NCBI GenBank assembly: GCA_050084985.1
Contig: JBITNC010000001.1
Location: 112,406,001-112,470,000, forward strand
Direction of reading: 5' to 3'
DNA from: Nageia nagi
Taxonomy: Eukaryota; Pinophyta
DNA length: 64,000 bases
Shown: positions 12,106-24,774 of the stretch, piece after piece
Layout: the number at the start of each line of letters is the position of its first letter
Position numbering within the stretch: the first letter of the stretch is position 1
Notes under the pieces: model-generated
The model's input: only the letters and a program-made list of their open reading frames with translations
Told to the model about the DNA's origin: nothing
Database searches by the model: none
Made by a program: the position numbers and the translations under genes

Positions 12106-12752
12106 ATTGTGCCGCTTGTCCAAACTCTGTTACTTCAAATTGTTGACGAGAAAGTGATAGGGGTGTGTGAGCTAGATTGTTGGGTGGGTTAATCATGTGT
12201 TGATTTTATTGTGACTTGTGTTCCTTGTTGGATTTCTATTAGAGGTATACATGTTACGTAATGGTGGTTCATTACAGTTATTTCATAGATGGTTTATTTT
12301 TAGTAGATGTTAATATATTTTACTCTTATTCTTACCTTTGCTTTGCATAGGTTAATTGTCCTAAACATGCTACACAACCTAATTATTTCGTAAAAATATA
12401 TGTAATATCAATGATGTTTATTTTAATCTTGAACAAATCAGGTATATCATATTAATTAAATGGTTTACAAAAATGAAAATAATATCAAACTCTTTGGAAG
12501 ATTTGAAATCTATATTTACCAAATATCACAATAAATTTAGATATTTCAATATACAAATTTATTCTAATTCAACCTTTTTGAATGTTAAAGATGATATTCA
12601 ACTTTTTTAAAGCATCTCTTTCTTTCTTTCTAATCTTAAGAAAGCATAGAATACAGCCTAGATGAGGATTAAAGTGGAACCATGCATCCATTACTAAATA
12701 CAAGCAATTATTCTAAAAATAGAACTTAAAGATAGAACTAAAAGTAAAAAAT
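12106..12752. other. 3' flank of gene B
   Basis: Copy of 5,730-6,375 with one small change near 12,313 (TTAATATAT instead of TTAAATAT). It runs directly into unit C at 12,753 with no extra sequence at the junction. Confidence 0.6.
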
Positions 12753-15700
12753 AAAATTGGATTGTACGTCAAACATTTCAAGCCTCAAAATTACCTCCCT
12801 TGGAATGCATTAGAATCTTGTATATTTTTACATGATTTTAAGAAAATGGACTCAAGACTATATCTCAATCAAATGTTATGCTTTTTAGAAGTTGGGGTAT
12901 TATTTTTCTTCTAAAGAAAGTGTTACTTGATATTGTAGTTGCACCACATTGAAGGACCCTTAAGTAAATTGGTTGGTGAAAGAATGTAAAAGAAACTAAG
13001 TCCATTATTTGATATGGTATATGAAAGGAAGAAGACCTCATAACATAGCTTAATATGTTATCCATAGATAGGGAAGGTTTGGAATAGTATTGTATTATAT
13101 ACCTAGGATATAGAAATCAAACCATGATATCCTAGTAAGAGGATGTAGATGATGCCTAAAGATTATTATAAAGAATCAAATAGGCTACCAAGTAAGAGGA
13201 AATGGTCTTTTCCACTAATGTAAAATTAGAAAGTTGGAAACTATTTTCTCCTTAGTACCTTGTGAGGATGGTAACTCAAACCTAGTTAAAATGTGAGGAT
13301 ATGAACATTCCCTATAAGCTAAGGAAAACCAATCGAAATAGGGCTTGAAATGATTTAGAATATTCAAAGGATAAGACTAGCTAATCTACCCAAGTGTTGC
13401 TTCATAGCACCTTGAAAGATCATTCAAATAAAACATTGTTATTATCGGATAAGAATTGATGCACTTTATGACACACTTCCTTATTAGAAGTAGTTGTTCA
13501 GGACTTGTTATTATTCTCTTCATATACCATACTTTTGAAGCAATGATATTTATTTGTATTGCGCAATTGTGGTTGAGTGGTCATTGGTGATTTCATGAAT
13601 AATATTTATCTAAATGTCTTGAATGCGATTGATGGCTTTTGGGTTTATCATACATGATTACTAATGAAAGGTATTAGATTCAAAAAACCACTCAAGAGTA
13701 TTATTAATTTAATACACATGGATACCTAAGTATGAGCATGAGGACGCCCAACTCCATGGTGGGCCTAGCTGATAGATATGGGTAGGCTAGTGTCCAATAT
13801 TCTTGATACAGTGTCAAACGATGATAACATTCGATAAAATTATAGTTATCAAAATAGGGTAACTGGTAGTCATACTACCTACAGTGTAGAAAATAGGAGT
13901 ATGATGATTATTCCATAGGCAATGCCATTTACTCAATTCATATGGATGATTTCATACGATAATCCATCTACACCTATGAATCAAAGGGTCATACATCGGG
14001 TGAGGGTGTTTAACCTTAGGGATAAGCATTCCCTTGAGTGATATTAACTCCGAGTAGAAAACCAGAATGCCATGACTAGAATGTCCATTGCACAGTTTGT
14101 GGATGACAATGGTGGGGTCATCTATGTGGCATCTTCCAACAAGGTACGCATTGAGAAGTTAACATCAAAATATTTTCAATCAGGGTTGTTTATTCTAAAT
14201 TCCACTAATATTTCAATATAGGTGTTGGTATCTACTAATGTTGAAATGATCACGTGGATCTTTTGGTCAATTCTTATACCATTTGAGTGTTTAATTTAAA
14301 CAAAAATTAGGTATGAATTTTTATGGTGGGAGAAGTTGTAAAGAGGTAGGAGCGCTATAGGTATGCACCTATCTTTGAATGATCTATTGGGTTGATGCTT
14401 CCTTTATAGAGGATTACTCATGATTAATAAGAATTAATTTAATCTATATAAAATTCTATTTTCTCCCAACCTTGTATCTTACCAATTATAAGCTACTCCT
14501 TTAGCCTAAATGTCTCTCAACTTATAGTCAAACAAAAGTCGGTTTATGTATGTTATAATTTCTCTATACTCTATATTTCTTGCATTATTTTCACCTAAAG
14601 TTGAAGGGTGTATGAAAGTATCCTCTAATACACTATATTTCCTTTCATATTAGTTTATATATTTATGATAGGAAACTCCAAACAAATTATTATAAATTGG
14701 GTGGTTGGCGGTGTACACGCTTGTAAATTAGTTAAGTGACCTATACATAGGCTTACCTTGCAACTTATCTCTCTATTGTTCTATGTTGATTCTCTTAATA
14801 CCTCTTGCTATGAGAAAAAATCATTCTTCCTGTACCATATATTTTCAATTGTCTTTGATCATTTGCTTATCTTCATCTCATAAGATGTAAAAATATCCAT
14901 TTTATGATTTTCAATTAAATATTTGAATAGTCTTGAAATGTTTGCATCATTTCTTTCTAGTATATCCCATCTTTTTGTACATCCTTTTTCGTAATCTCCC
15001 TTTGTAATTTTTCCATGGATTTAATAGTTTTTAATGTATTATATGTATGTAGCCATGCGGGTCTAATGAAATAGGACTTTGAATACTTCAAATTTATTAA
15101 TCATTATTATCGAATTACAAACAACATAAAATATTATACCTATATTGTTTACCTTCTTAATTATTTTAAGAATAGCTAGAGACTTATAAATTATGTGGCA
15201 ATAAAATAAATAATTTTATAGTTTGTACTTGCTAGTTCCATGCCTATAAAATTCATAAAAGCTAGGATTTAAATGAATGTGCACCATAAACATTTTTCAA
15301 GTTAATATTAGAGGTATGCACCATCGTCGTATTCTCTTTGATAAATACATCTTCATTACTTTAGAAAGGCTATTATGCGATATCTACACATGCTCAAAGA
15401 CAATTAATATTAGCCCATCATTAACATCCATACATTATGATCTCTAGTACCTGAAGATGTGAAGTGCAAGGCTACCATTGATAAAGTACCAAGAATAAAA
15501 TTATATAATGTGGAGTGAAAAAGTGTTGAGAAGAAAATTGAATAATAGGAACCAATCTCAAAAATACCTCTATATAAAGGGAGAACCCATACAAAATTAC
15601 ACAAGTAAAGAAATGGTCATTACCTATAAAAAGTGGGACTTAAGATATATATTCTTTTGGAAGAGAATGCTTCATATAAAGTAAGATTGAGGAAATAAGA

Positions 15701-16062
15701 GGATAAGAAATAATTGACTTCTACAAGAAATACCAAGAGGTAGAGAAGAGAATATTAATATGATAGGATATTTAAAAATGGCTGTTAGGAAACTAAGGAA
15801 GAAAGGAAAGAAGTCTCTAAGGACCTACTTTTCATTATTTCTCCCTTTTTTTCTCTTATGCTTATATTTTATATTCATATAGAGTTCTTTGATAATATCT
15901 AGTGGTTTCTGACTTTATCCTTCTTTCAATAATAATTTCCTTTAGCCCTCTTTGAAAAATATTTTCTGTAAATCACTATAAAAGTTTGTTATGATCCTTT
16001 TCAAACCTTCTGTTTATATATGTATGTATCTATGTATGTAGGTGTGTTTGTATGTATGTATG

Positions 16063-16094
<32 letters not shown>

Positions 16095-16843
16095 CATGTA
16101 TATATGTATGTATTGTAAAAATATATTACAATAATATCACATGAGTTTGATCCTCTTATTAAACTATTTGTAATTTTTGGAGTATTAAATTTAGTGGAAA
16201 ATGATGGTCTTAAATATAAATATTATTAAAATATGATTTCAAGTTTAAATAAAATAAGTAGACATTAACATCCATTTGTATTTTTAAAAATTTTTCATTT
16301 TAATATTTATACTTATTATCATTAGTCTTTCGGTTATTTGCAATCTTAAATTCTCAAATTGATTGAACATGAGTTTGAATAAGAAAATGTGAGACAAGGA
16401 TATGGGATTGGGAAGGAAGTTTTTTTTTTTTAAATGATTACTAAAAATATATGCTGATTGATAAATAATAATTTATAATTTCTAAATATTAAATTAATCT
16501 ATCATGCTTCCCAAATACTTCCTAAGGGGATTTTCCTTACTAACTCCCAGGATCAATTTTTAAATGGCCATTTTGTTGATGATTCTTTTCTTATTCTTAG
16601 AGAAGATGAGTAATCTATTATGAATTCCATCAAATGCCTTGATACTTTCTTCTTAGATTTAGGTTTTAGTATTCAATGGAAGAAAACTTCATGATACAGG
16701 TAGTCTATTCATCCACTTCCTAATTGTGTTTCTTAGTTTCCTTAGAAGTGGATTCAAAATGGTGAGATTTTCAAATTTCTAGGCATTCATTTTTCCTTAA
16801 ACATTTTCCTAATTATCTTTGAAATTTTGTAGTGAAAAAAGTT
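12753..16843. repeat. Tandem array unit C, partial, lacking the gene
   Basis: The third copy matches A and B almost perfectly from 12,753 to about 16,015. It passes through an expanded TG/TA microsatellite and then continues as a clearly diverged copy of A 3,330-4,062, with many substitutions. At about 16,843 homology to A and B stops: A and B turn into dioxygenase promoter, while C carries on into LINE sequence. Unit C therefore contains no dioxygenase gene. It appears to keep the older arrangement of the LINE, with the recent amplification ending in the microsatellite. Confidence 0.9.
16012..16110. repeat. Expanded TG/TA microsatellite at the unit C identity breakpoint
   Basis: TATG/TGTA tetranucleotide steps, longer than in units A and B. 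Sequence to the left is almost identical to A and B. Sequence to the right (16,110-16,843) has many substitutions relative to A and B. Confidence 0.8.
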
Positions 16844-18540
16844 GAAAAAAAACTTAGTTATATGGTGAATAAGAAGTTATCTTTGGCTAGAAAGTTTTAA
16901 ATTTATTCCAAGGTGTTGCATTCTACCCATGTCTACTATTCTTCTTGTTGAAAGATTGTTATCAATAATTTCATAACCATCTTTAGGATTTTATTTGGTC
17001 CTTTAATATTTATAACAAAGGTTTTCATAGAGTTGCTTGGAATGTTTATTGTCTTCCTTGAACTATTAGGGGTATAAGGTTGTTAAATTACTAGAGCTAA
17101 TGGTATGGTCTCTCTACCGATAATTCTTATGGTTCCTATTCTAGTCTAGATTATTGGCTCTTTTGTTATCAAGAATATATGGGAAGCTTAGAAAGCCTTC
17201 AAGCCTTGGATTTCAAGAAAACTCTAGAATAAGTATGTAGGGGCCTCAATTTCCATAATTAATTTGTTGTGATATCTTATAATTTATATTGAATGTATTC
17301 CTTTAGCTAAAATTTAGTAGATGGTATCTTTAAGATTTTATAAAAAGGGAATTAACTCTCTCCCTAATTTTTTATATCCTCACACGAAGAGTTGGTTGCA
17401 CAGAGAAATTTTGACTATATTTCCAAATGAGAAACCAACTTTTAATATTATGATTAACTATACTACCTTCTATATTTGGTCTTAGCTTGGTAAGAACTTT
17501 TAAAAAATTCTATGGTTTGATTAGTCTTGGCCCAATAATGCCATTTTTTTAGGTATAAGCCTCACCTTGGATATACATGGATTTTCCCCAATGTTCCCAT
17601 GGTTGATACTTTGAACTTGTAGTGGAATTTGGTATCTTATCTTTTACAGTTTTCTCTTAGGTTTAATGTAGTATGAAGTAAGTATATAAAACCTATGTAG
17701 AGTTCTTTTTTATCTCAATTTTGCTTTATTAGGGACTTCATATTAGCCAATGTCTAGTGTATTTGAGTGTGGTGAACTTGAGTTGTACTTTCATTTAGAA
17801 TTAGAAAATTTTATTCATATTTTTTGTTCTTTTCTTTAATATTATGAAGCTTGGGATTAGGTTCTCTCATTTTTCAATCCTTTCCTTACATCTCCAATTA
17901 TTTGGGTTCATGCTATCCTAGGAGATCTTATTCTATTTTTAGAACCTCTCAATGAATTTTGACATATTTTTTAGATTATTATTCTCTATCATCTATGAAA
18001 AATATGAAATAGCATTATATTTGAGAGAAAAGAGTCTTCAACCTCTTTCATTCTTACTCATAAACACTATGTATTTTTATACTTTTAGTTACAAATTATT
18101 GTTCAATTTTTTAAAAAAAAGGTGAACATGCAAGTGCAACAGTAACGAAATCTACTTGACCATAGGGGGAATGCTACTTGTTCACTAAACCATTTTAAAA
18201 ATAGATGGGATATTAAACCATCATAAGCTTCAAGGAAATGATAAATACTCTTCAAGGAAATGAGAATCATGCCCCATTGAATACTATCTAAATACTATTT
18301 GAATACTAATAAATGATTGCTAGCTGGTTGGTTGGACTTTGAGATATGTGCTGGTGGTTATAGTTTCTCTTAGCAGCTATGCTTTTTTTATTTATCTAAA
18401 TTATTTTTGTAATGATGATTATTTTATATAATCAATGGTATGTTATACAATGTATGCTAATCCCACCCTCCCTTTTTGTATAAAGAAGATTTCTTAATAT
18501 AATAGAAATGATTTTTCATTTTAAAAAATAACTTTTCAAG
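16500..18540 (+). mobile_element. 5'-truncated L1-type LINE, decayed
   Basis: Begins in the reverse-transcriptase domain (FVDD near 16,575) and continues where the copies in units A and B stop. Near 16,980-17,080 a frame-shifted translation gives FIWSFNIYNKGFHRVAWN then YCLP, equivalent to the usual FLWSG...VAWDxxCLPKxxGGLG block. The zinc-binding C-terminal region (zf-RVT type) is only faintly visible near 17,740-17,900. The 3' end near 18,460-18,540 shares a GCTAATCCCACCC sequence with the opposite-strand LINE ending near 22,803. Numerous stops show it is dead. Confidence 0.7.
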
Positions 18541-18990
18541 TGTTAGGATTATTACTACATCATTCACATACTTAGAAATATTATTTTTTTATTTCTTCTT
18601 TATTCCTGTATTTGTTTGTGACTATTAGTTATCCACCATGATCTTACATTAATAACATAAGAATGATCTTTGATTATTTGTAACTATATTACTGTTAATA
18701 TAATTCATATAGTATGTAGTTTTGAATGGTATAAATATTATAAAAATAATAAAATATATAATATGATTTAAGGTCATTTTGATATTTCTATGGTTATCAA
18801 ATTATGCTAAGCAAATAGGAAAGTAAACAATTTCTTATGCACAACATTAACATAGTGGAAGTTGGTTTTTTTTCGGTGAAAAAAAGTGAAGATAGTAAAA
18901 AGAAGATTATTTTGATAATTCTAAATTCTATAATAAGGACATGATATTTAGGTTACTAATAAAAAATATTCAAAATATCATTCAACATGT
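18541..18990. other. Spacer, nothing recognised
   Basis: AT-rich spacer between the LINE 3' end and the LTR element. The last five bases, CATGT (18,986-18,990), are the left target-site duplication of the element that follows. Confidence 0.6.
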
Positions 18991-20411
18991 TGTTGGGTGT
19001 GTGGAGACTGATTCACCACACAACAATATTTTTGTTATAGATGATTGATAAGGGTGTTTAATAATTAAATAAAGGAAATATTATATTGGTGACATATATT
19101 AGTAGCCTATGGATTAAATTATTATTGAACATCCCTTTTGATTAATGAATTCGAATGATGTCATTATTTGAAAATGTTTTCCTAACTTATAAATGGTGTA
19201 GCATTGTATCTAAAGTCAAATCCAAAGCATTCTGATAGATGCATCTGAGATGAAAATACACATAACAATTTGAATGGAGGTAAAATCCTAAATTCCAAAG
19301 GATGACTGGTAGGTTCGAAGGCAAATGTTACTAAGAATGATGAAAAGGTAGTTAGAGAATACAATTAATAACTTGTTAGTATTGGTTGGGTGGAAGAAGA
19401 TTAGTTCACATAAAGAGGAAGTTTTAAAACCTAGAAAATTTTAAAAATAAATTTTTTATTTGTTAATAAGTTTTTAGTTTTTAGGAACTTCGAGAAAAAA
19501 ATTTATAGATGGATAATCTTTATATAATTCTCTACAAATTTATAAAATAAGTTTGAAAAAATGATAAATTTAGGTAAAATTATGAATGACAGATAAAAGC
19601 ATTTTTAAGAACCATAATTACAACCCATAAAAAAATAATAAGAAAAATAATATTTATGAAAAAATTATGAGAAAGTATTTAGGATAAACTTCATTGTGTT
19701 AGATATCTTTACCCAAAATTCTTTAAAAGAATTCTCTAATTTAGAACAAAATATGTGTGACAAACACGTGCATGGTATGGTCCAGAAATACAAATTTTTA
19801 AATAATGATTTTTATTGATACATATAAAAAATAGAATTTTATCATCTGTGTATTAGAATAAATTATATATTTGAAAACTAGACTCAAAGAACTATATTTT
19901 TACCCTATTTCAACCTTCTTCAATATTCCATGTCCAATTGCTTCGAATTTTGAGATCAATATGAACCAACTTCTTACATTAATCCTATTGTGATAACAAT
20001 ATAAGAACTATTATTATTTTCATGTAATTTAAATATATATAATATGTATGTAATGCTTGTTATGATCAAAGAGGTAATGGCAAAGTTGTAATGTTGGTGT
20101 AGGCATATATAGGCAGTAATGCTTTCAAGAGGAGAATGTTAGGGCCTTCAGAAATTCTTATGTAATTTTTATTGAAATTTTGTAGGTGAGAGATTGTAAT
20201 ACTATAGTGAGAATGTACTGATGTACTTTGAAATATTCATAATAATGCAATGTAGAAGATATATCATTGTGTATAATAATATAATAATTTTGTAGCTCAA
20301 CGAGATATTAGGTGAACCTCATAAATTACTTGGAGTTTATTTTGTTTCAATGGTGCTTTATTTTTTCTCATGTGTTTTCTCTCACATAATCAATCATGCT
20401 ATATTCCAATA
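18991..20411 (+). repeat. 5' LTR of the short LTR element (with nested insert)
   Basis: Aligns with 20,864-21,592 in two parts: 18,991 to about 19,380, and about 20,025 to 20,411. The roughly 640 bp in between are absent from the other LTR and are a later insertion. The terminal CA has become TA. Confidence 0.75.
19385..20025. mobile_element. Nested repeat inserted in the 5' LTR
   Basis: This stretch interrupts the LTR and has no counterpart in the 3' LTR. Its right half (about 19,770-19,990) is homologous to 46,730-46,925, where a related sequence interrupts the RNase H region of a Copia element. Two independent insertions of the same family indicate a mobile repeat. I recognise no coding sequence or class. 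Edges are approximate. Confidence 0.6.
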
Positions 20412-20863
20412 ATTGGTATAAATCCTAATGTTGTTGATTTTTGTTATAGTTAGAGTGGGGAGCTACCATATAAATGGGTTGCAAAAATTATAACCAATTT
20501 GTGATTTTATTTGGAACTTAGGACATTATATAAGTAACAAGATAAGATTGGCCACCTCTCTTTCCATATCCCTTCCTAGTTCTATATATGGAAGCTTGTA
20601 ATTGGAAATCAAAGTTTTGAATGTATTTTTCCTATTTGTGGAGGTGTGAAGATTGCAAAGTAATAGGAGCAATATTTTCTAGTGGATATTGTGAGGCTAT
20701 TCGTTGATCAAAGGAGAAGATGTGAGGTTGACATCAATCTTGTTTTAATGGATACAAATTAAATGATTGGATCATTTGAAGGAGGTCAAATTCTTAAAAA
20801 ATGTTTGTTAATGGCATAGTGGAACCATGATGGATAGATATGAATCATCTCCATATGGTAAAT

Positions 20864-21189
20864 TGTTAGATGTGTAGAGATCGATTCACTACATAACAAT
20901 ATTTTTTCTTCTGGATGATTGAAAAGAGTATTTAATAATCAATGAAAGACAATGTTAATTTGGTGACATATATTAGTAATTGATAGAGTAAATTCTAATT
21001 GAGAACCTAATTTAATTAATTGATGCAAATTACATCATTATTTGGAGAAGCTACTGTACATTTTGAATGTTGTATCATTTAATAGAGGTAAACTCTTTAA
21101 TGGAAATGGATGAATGATAGTTACGAAGGTAAGCATCATTAAGAATGGGAACAAGGTAGTTGAATAATATACTTAATATTTTATAAGCA

Positions 21190-21229
<40 letters not shown>

Positions 21230-21592
21230 ACACACACACATGTATGTAATGTTTGTTATGATCATAGAAGTAATGCTAGAGTTGTAATGGCTATGTAGGC
21301 ATACATAGGTTGTAATACTTGGAAGAGAATAATATCATGAGGAGCCATTTTTAAGTAATGTTATTTTAAGATTGTAGGTGAGGGATTATACTACTATAGC
21401 AAGAGTCCAATCACATGTTCAAAATTGTTCATAATGATGAAAAATGGTAGATTATTCAGTGACTATAGTAACATAATAACTTGAGATATTCGATGAACGT
21501 CATAAATGGCTTGATATTTCTTTTATTTACATGATGATTTATTTTTATTAGCTTGGTTGCTTTCACTTACTCAACCATGCTAAATCCCAACA
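20864..21592 (+). repeat. 3' LTR of the short LTR element
   Basis: 729 bp, beginning TGTTAGATGTG and ending CCCAACA, followed directly by the CATGT target duplication. Contains a TA dinucleotide run (21,196-21,227) followed by CA repeats, not expanded in the 5' LTR. Confidence 0.8.
21196..21240. repeat. TA/CA microsatellite
   Basis: About 16 TA dinucleotides followed by a CA run, inside the 3' LTR. Confidence 0.9.
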
Positions 21593-21597
21593 CATGT

Positions 21598-22784
21598 TGT
21601 TGTACAAAGTTACTAACTTATATAAATTTTCCCATTTGAATATTTTTTCTTGATATTTTAAAGCTTCATGTTTACAATTTTATTCTTATATTTCTACTTT
21701 ATCATATATCATTATCCTCCTATAATCATCATAGTTTTCCATTCTTAATCTCTTTTATATATGTATATTACCTTTACAATAAAGTTTGGATGTACTAATC
21801 TTTTGAAACTATAAATTTTAAGCATAAACTATAAAAAAAACAATTATCACACAAAAAATAACTTCTAATATTTTAAAAAACATTTTGAAGATAATTAGTT
21901 TTCTTGAAATATTCAAATAAAAATAACTTATTATAACTCATACAATTTCGCTTAATTGATTGAAAATAAATTTAAAAAAATATAAACTATAATTATTTTT
22001 AAAAAACTCACACAAGAAAAATGAGTTACTTATGTAAATAAACTATACTACTCTTAAAGCTAAGTATACACCAAGTTGAAAATCATAATTTAAATTTATC
22101 TTTTTAAGTATTTTCCTTTCTTCATAAATTTTATACTCATTCAACTCTATTTGTACGATTATCTTCTTCATCATAAATAATATTGAAATTCAATAGGACT
22201 TAAATTAAAATAATTTTAACTATTACAAAAAATAACTATTTATATGATTAAATACCCAAATTCCTCTACTACATATAATTGAAAATTCATAGATATCATA
22301 TACCTATACTACAATATTTTACAACTCACACATATGAAAATTTAAGCCAACCTTCATTCTCCTAGAAATAGGATAATTAATACTATCCTTACTTTATATT
22401 TAAATAACAAATAGTATGATGGACTTGACACAACTATTGCTTTTGAAATTTAAAGAATTCAAATAAAGTAAGTGAATCAAATTGATATGATAGTGAAAAA
22501 TTTGATGACCATTATTATTGGCTGCCCTAAACCTCTAAAAAAGGAAGCAAATAAAAATTAAATCATTTTCTCTCAAATGTTTGTAACTTTTGTTCCTTCT
22601 TAAAAATCTTATGTCTTCATTTTTATGGTTATACATCCAAGCAAGCTTAGAATATTGTAAGAGTTGAATTTATCATTATTTATGATATTTTTAATAGCAC
22701 TCTTACATTTCATTTATAATAATCAATCTAATCATTCTCTTATTCAAATATTTGATACATATTATTTTTAAGAGTATTCATCGA
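21598..22784. other. AT-rich spacer, no gene recognised
   Basis: About 1.2 kb of extremely AT-rich sequence with no open frame worth reporting. It ends in a short AT dinucleotide run (about 22,784-22,802) that abuts the 3' end of the next LINE. Confidence 0.6.
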
Positions 22785-22802
22785 ATATATATATATATAT
22801 AT

Positions 22803-24700
22803 TGAATGAAAAGATTTTATATTAGAAAAGGCTAATCATAGAAAAGGAGTGGGTGGGATTAGCACACCTCATAAATTACACTAACTATAGAAGTTAGGAA
22901 TCAAAGTTCTCAAAAATCCCTAAACACAAAAAAAGGAAACAATAGTCCAAAAACTCCTCATGGAGTAATATAACCATCAAACATCAAATAAATTATTTTA
23001 GGCTTATTAGGAGGATAAAAGTTATTTGTATGATCCAAATAAGCCAAACCATGGTTAGGACTATCACCATCACTCAAACCATCATTATCCACATCTAAAT
23101 TAGCACCATATGGGATAGGAGTTAAGGGAGCAAGAGCAAGACCTGATGCCAGTATAGCTCCCCAAATACATTATGGTTACGAAGGAGATTCAACACCCTA
23201 GCATACCATTGATAAAGAAATACTTAGTTGTTCATCCCATCAACGAGGGAATATCACGTTGATGCCTCTTAGGTTTTGGAGGCAATTGGTATGAATGGCA
23301 CATAAGTAATGTAGAACACATAGGAGACTGGTATTAAGGAGAACTTGGCCCTAAGGGCATCTTCTACCACCTTAAATACATAATTAGGTATTTTGTTAAT
23401 ACTAGGGCGGTTGATCATAAGGAAGCCTACTAATGGTACAAGGGACATTGGCCTACAAGTCCAACATGTTACGTAAGTGTTAAACCTCCATATTTACTTT
23501 CTCCACTAAAATAATGATTTGTAACAAGATATCACATAATATAGCATATTTGTGAGAAAGGGAAAAAGAAATAGAAGCTTCTTATCTACTAAAAAATAAT
23601 ATTATTTATGTTGCTCCATAAATGAAATAGAATAGTAGTATGAAATATGTGCCACACTTCTTCTAAGGATTCAGAAAAATGTAAAGGATCACCCAAGAGG
23701 GCATGAACCAAAAATAAGGTTTAGAAACGAATTAATTTAAAAAAAAATCCATTTGCATACAGCTTTAGCTTTTAAATAAGACCAAGAAACATTTGCAAAA
23801 TCTTTAAGGGAATTATAAAAAGTACAAGTAGGATTAGGGACCCTACATAAACCCTATGGATACCAATAGGAAAATTATGATGCAACAAAATCCAAGCAAA
23901 AAAACCTATGCTTAAGTTCAATATAAGATATCCACATAATAGAAAATCATAATTGTTACCTAGATTATGATGAAATAAGATCCTATCTGATATTCAAAAC
24001 CTTAACCATGGGAAAATGAGGTGAAAGCCAAGTTTGTCAAAGATGAGGTTTATATTTAAGCTAATAAATATTCTTAGACCAAATCCAGTCTATCCATCAG
24101 GAGGTCTAAAAAATTTTGCTAAGATGAACCCAAATAAAGAAGGAGGTTTTATCAATCAAGAATTCAAAAGTAGATTTATCACCAGAGGATAGACCATATA
24201 AACTTCTAAATTTGTCCCAAGTATAACATCTTGTAGTACAAACATCATAAAGATCATGAAAAGATTTAATTCTATTAGTATTAAATCTAAGAGCATGAAT
24301 CCATAGAACTTATGCGAAAGGATTGCCTTCATGGGTAAAGGCTAAAGATCATCATAAGTTAAGAGAAGAACAAGATGCTTAAGAGCCTCTACCATTCCCT
24401 TACCATCTCAGCCAAACTTTCAAGGCTTTTCAAGCCTTCCATATACTTTTCAAAACAAAAGAGCTTGATATCTGAAAGGAATAAATTCATATATAATGAT
24501 AATATGGGTAATTTATATATTCAAAAGCTATGAGGGATTTTATCCAAACCTCAAAACAAATTGATCATAAAATAGTTTCCAACATAGGCAATCACTTCCT
24601 AGCTATACCTTGTGGTAGTTTATAAAATTTGAAAAAAAAACTATTAAAAAATATGTATAGATGCTACCAAGATATAGCCTATTGGTAGCCTAATGAGACC
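22803..24700 (-). mobile_element. 5'-truncated L1-type LINE, decayed, opposite strand
   Basis: Same family as the LINE at 16,500-18,540 but reversed. Read on the - strand, the block near 24,470-24,400 (CTCTTTTGTTT...ATATGGAAGGCTTG) matches 17,160-17,200 of the + strand LINE. The - strand 3' end contains GCTAATCCCACCC near 22,860, as in the other copy. Its tail is an AT dinucleotide run instead of a clean poly-A. Stops are frequent. Confidence 0.6.
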
Positions 24701-24774
24701 TAATTTACAAATTATATTAATAAAAAATTATCAAACTATAGCCAAAATACATTTGAATCACAACTGAGATGCAA

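Larger units (their letters stand above)
6376..12752. repeat. Tandem array unit B, near-identical to unit A
   Basis: This is the second full copy of the 6.4-kb unit, offset 6,375-6,377 bases from unit A. It contains the same spacer, LINE fragment, promoter and complete dioxygenase gene, and the predicted protein is identical. The small differences from A are mainly single-base indels. They could be real or could reflect long-read consensus errors. Confidence 0.97.
18991..21592 (+). mobile_element. Short non-autonomous LTR retrotransposon (TRIM/LARD-like)
   Basis: Two direct long terminal repeats, both starting TGTT, enclose only about 452 bp with no coding frame. The left LTR is 18,991-20,411 (enlarged by a nested insertion) and the right LTR is 20,864-21,592 (729 bp, ending CCCAACA). 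The bases just outside are CATGT on both sides (18,986-18,990 and 21,593-21,597), a perfect 5-bp target-site duplication. Right after the left LTR, TTGGTATAAATCC looks like a worn initiator-Met tRNA primer site (family form TGGTATCAGAGC). No gag or pol is present, so it must have moved using enzymes from another element. The LTRs have diverged clearly from each other, so the insertion is old. Confidence 0.8.
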
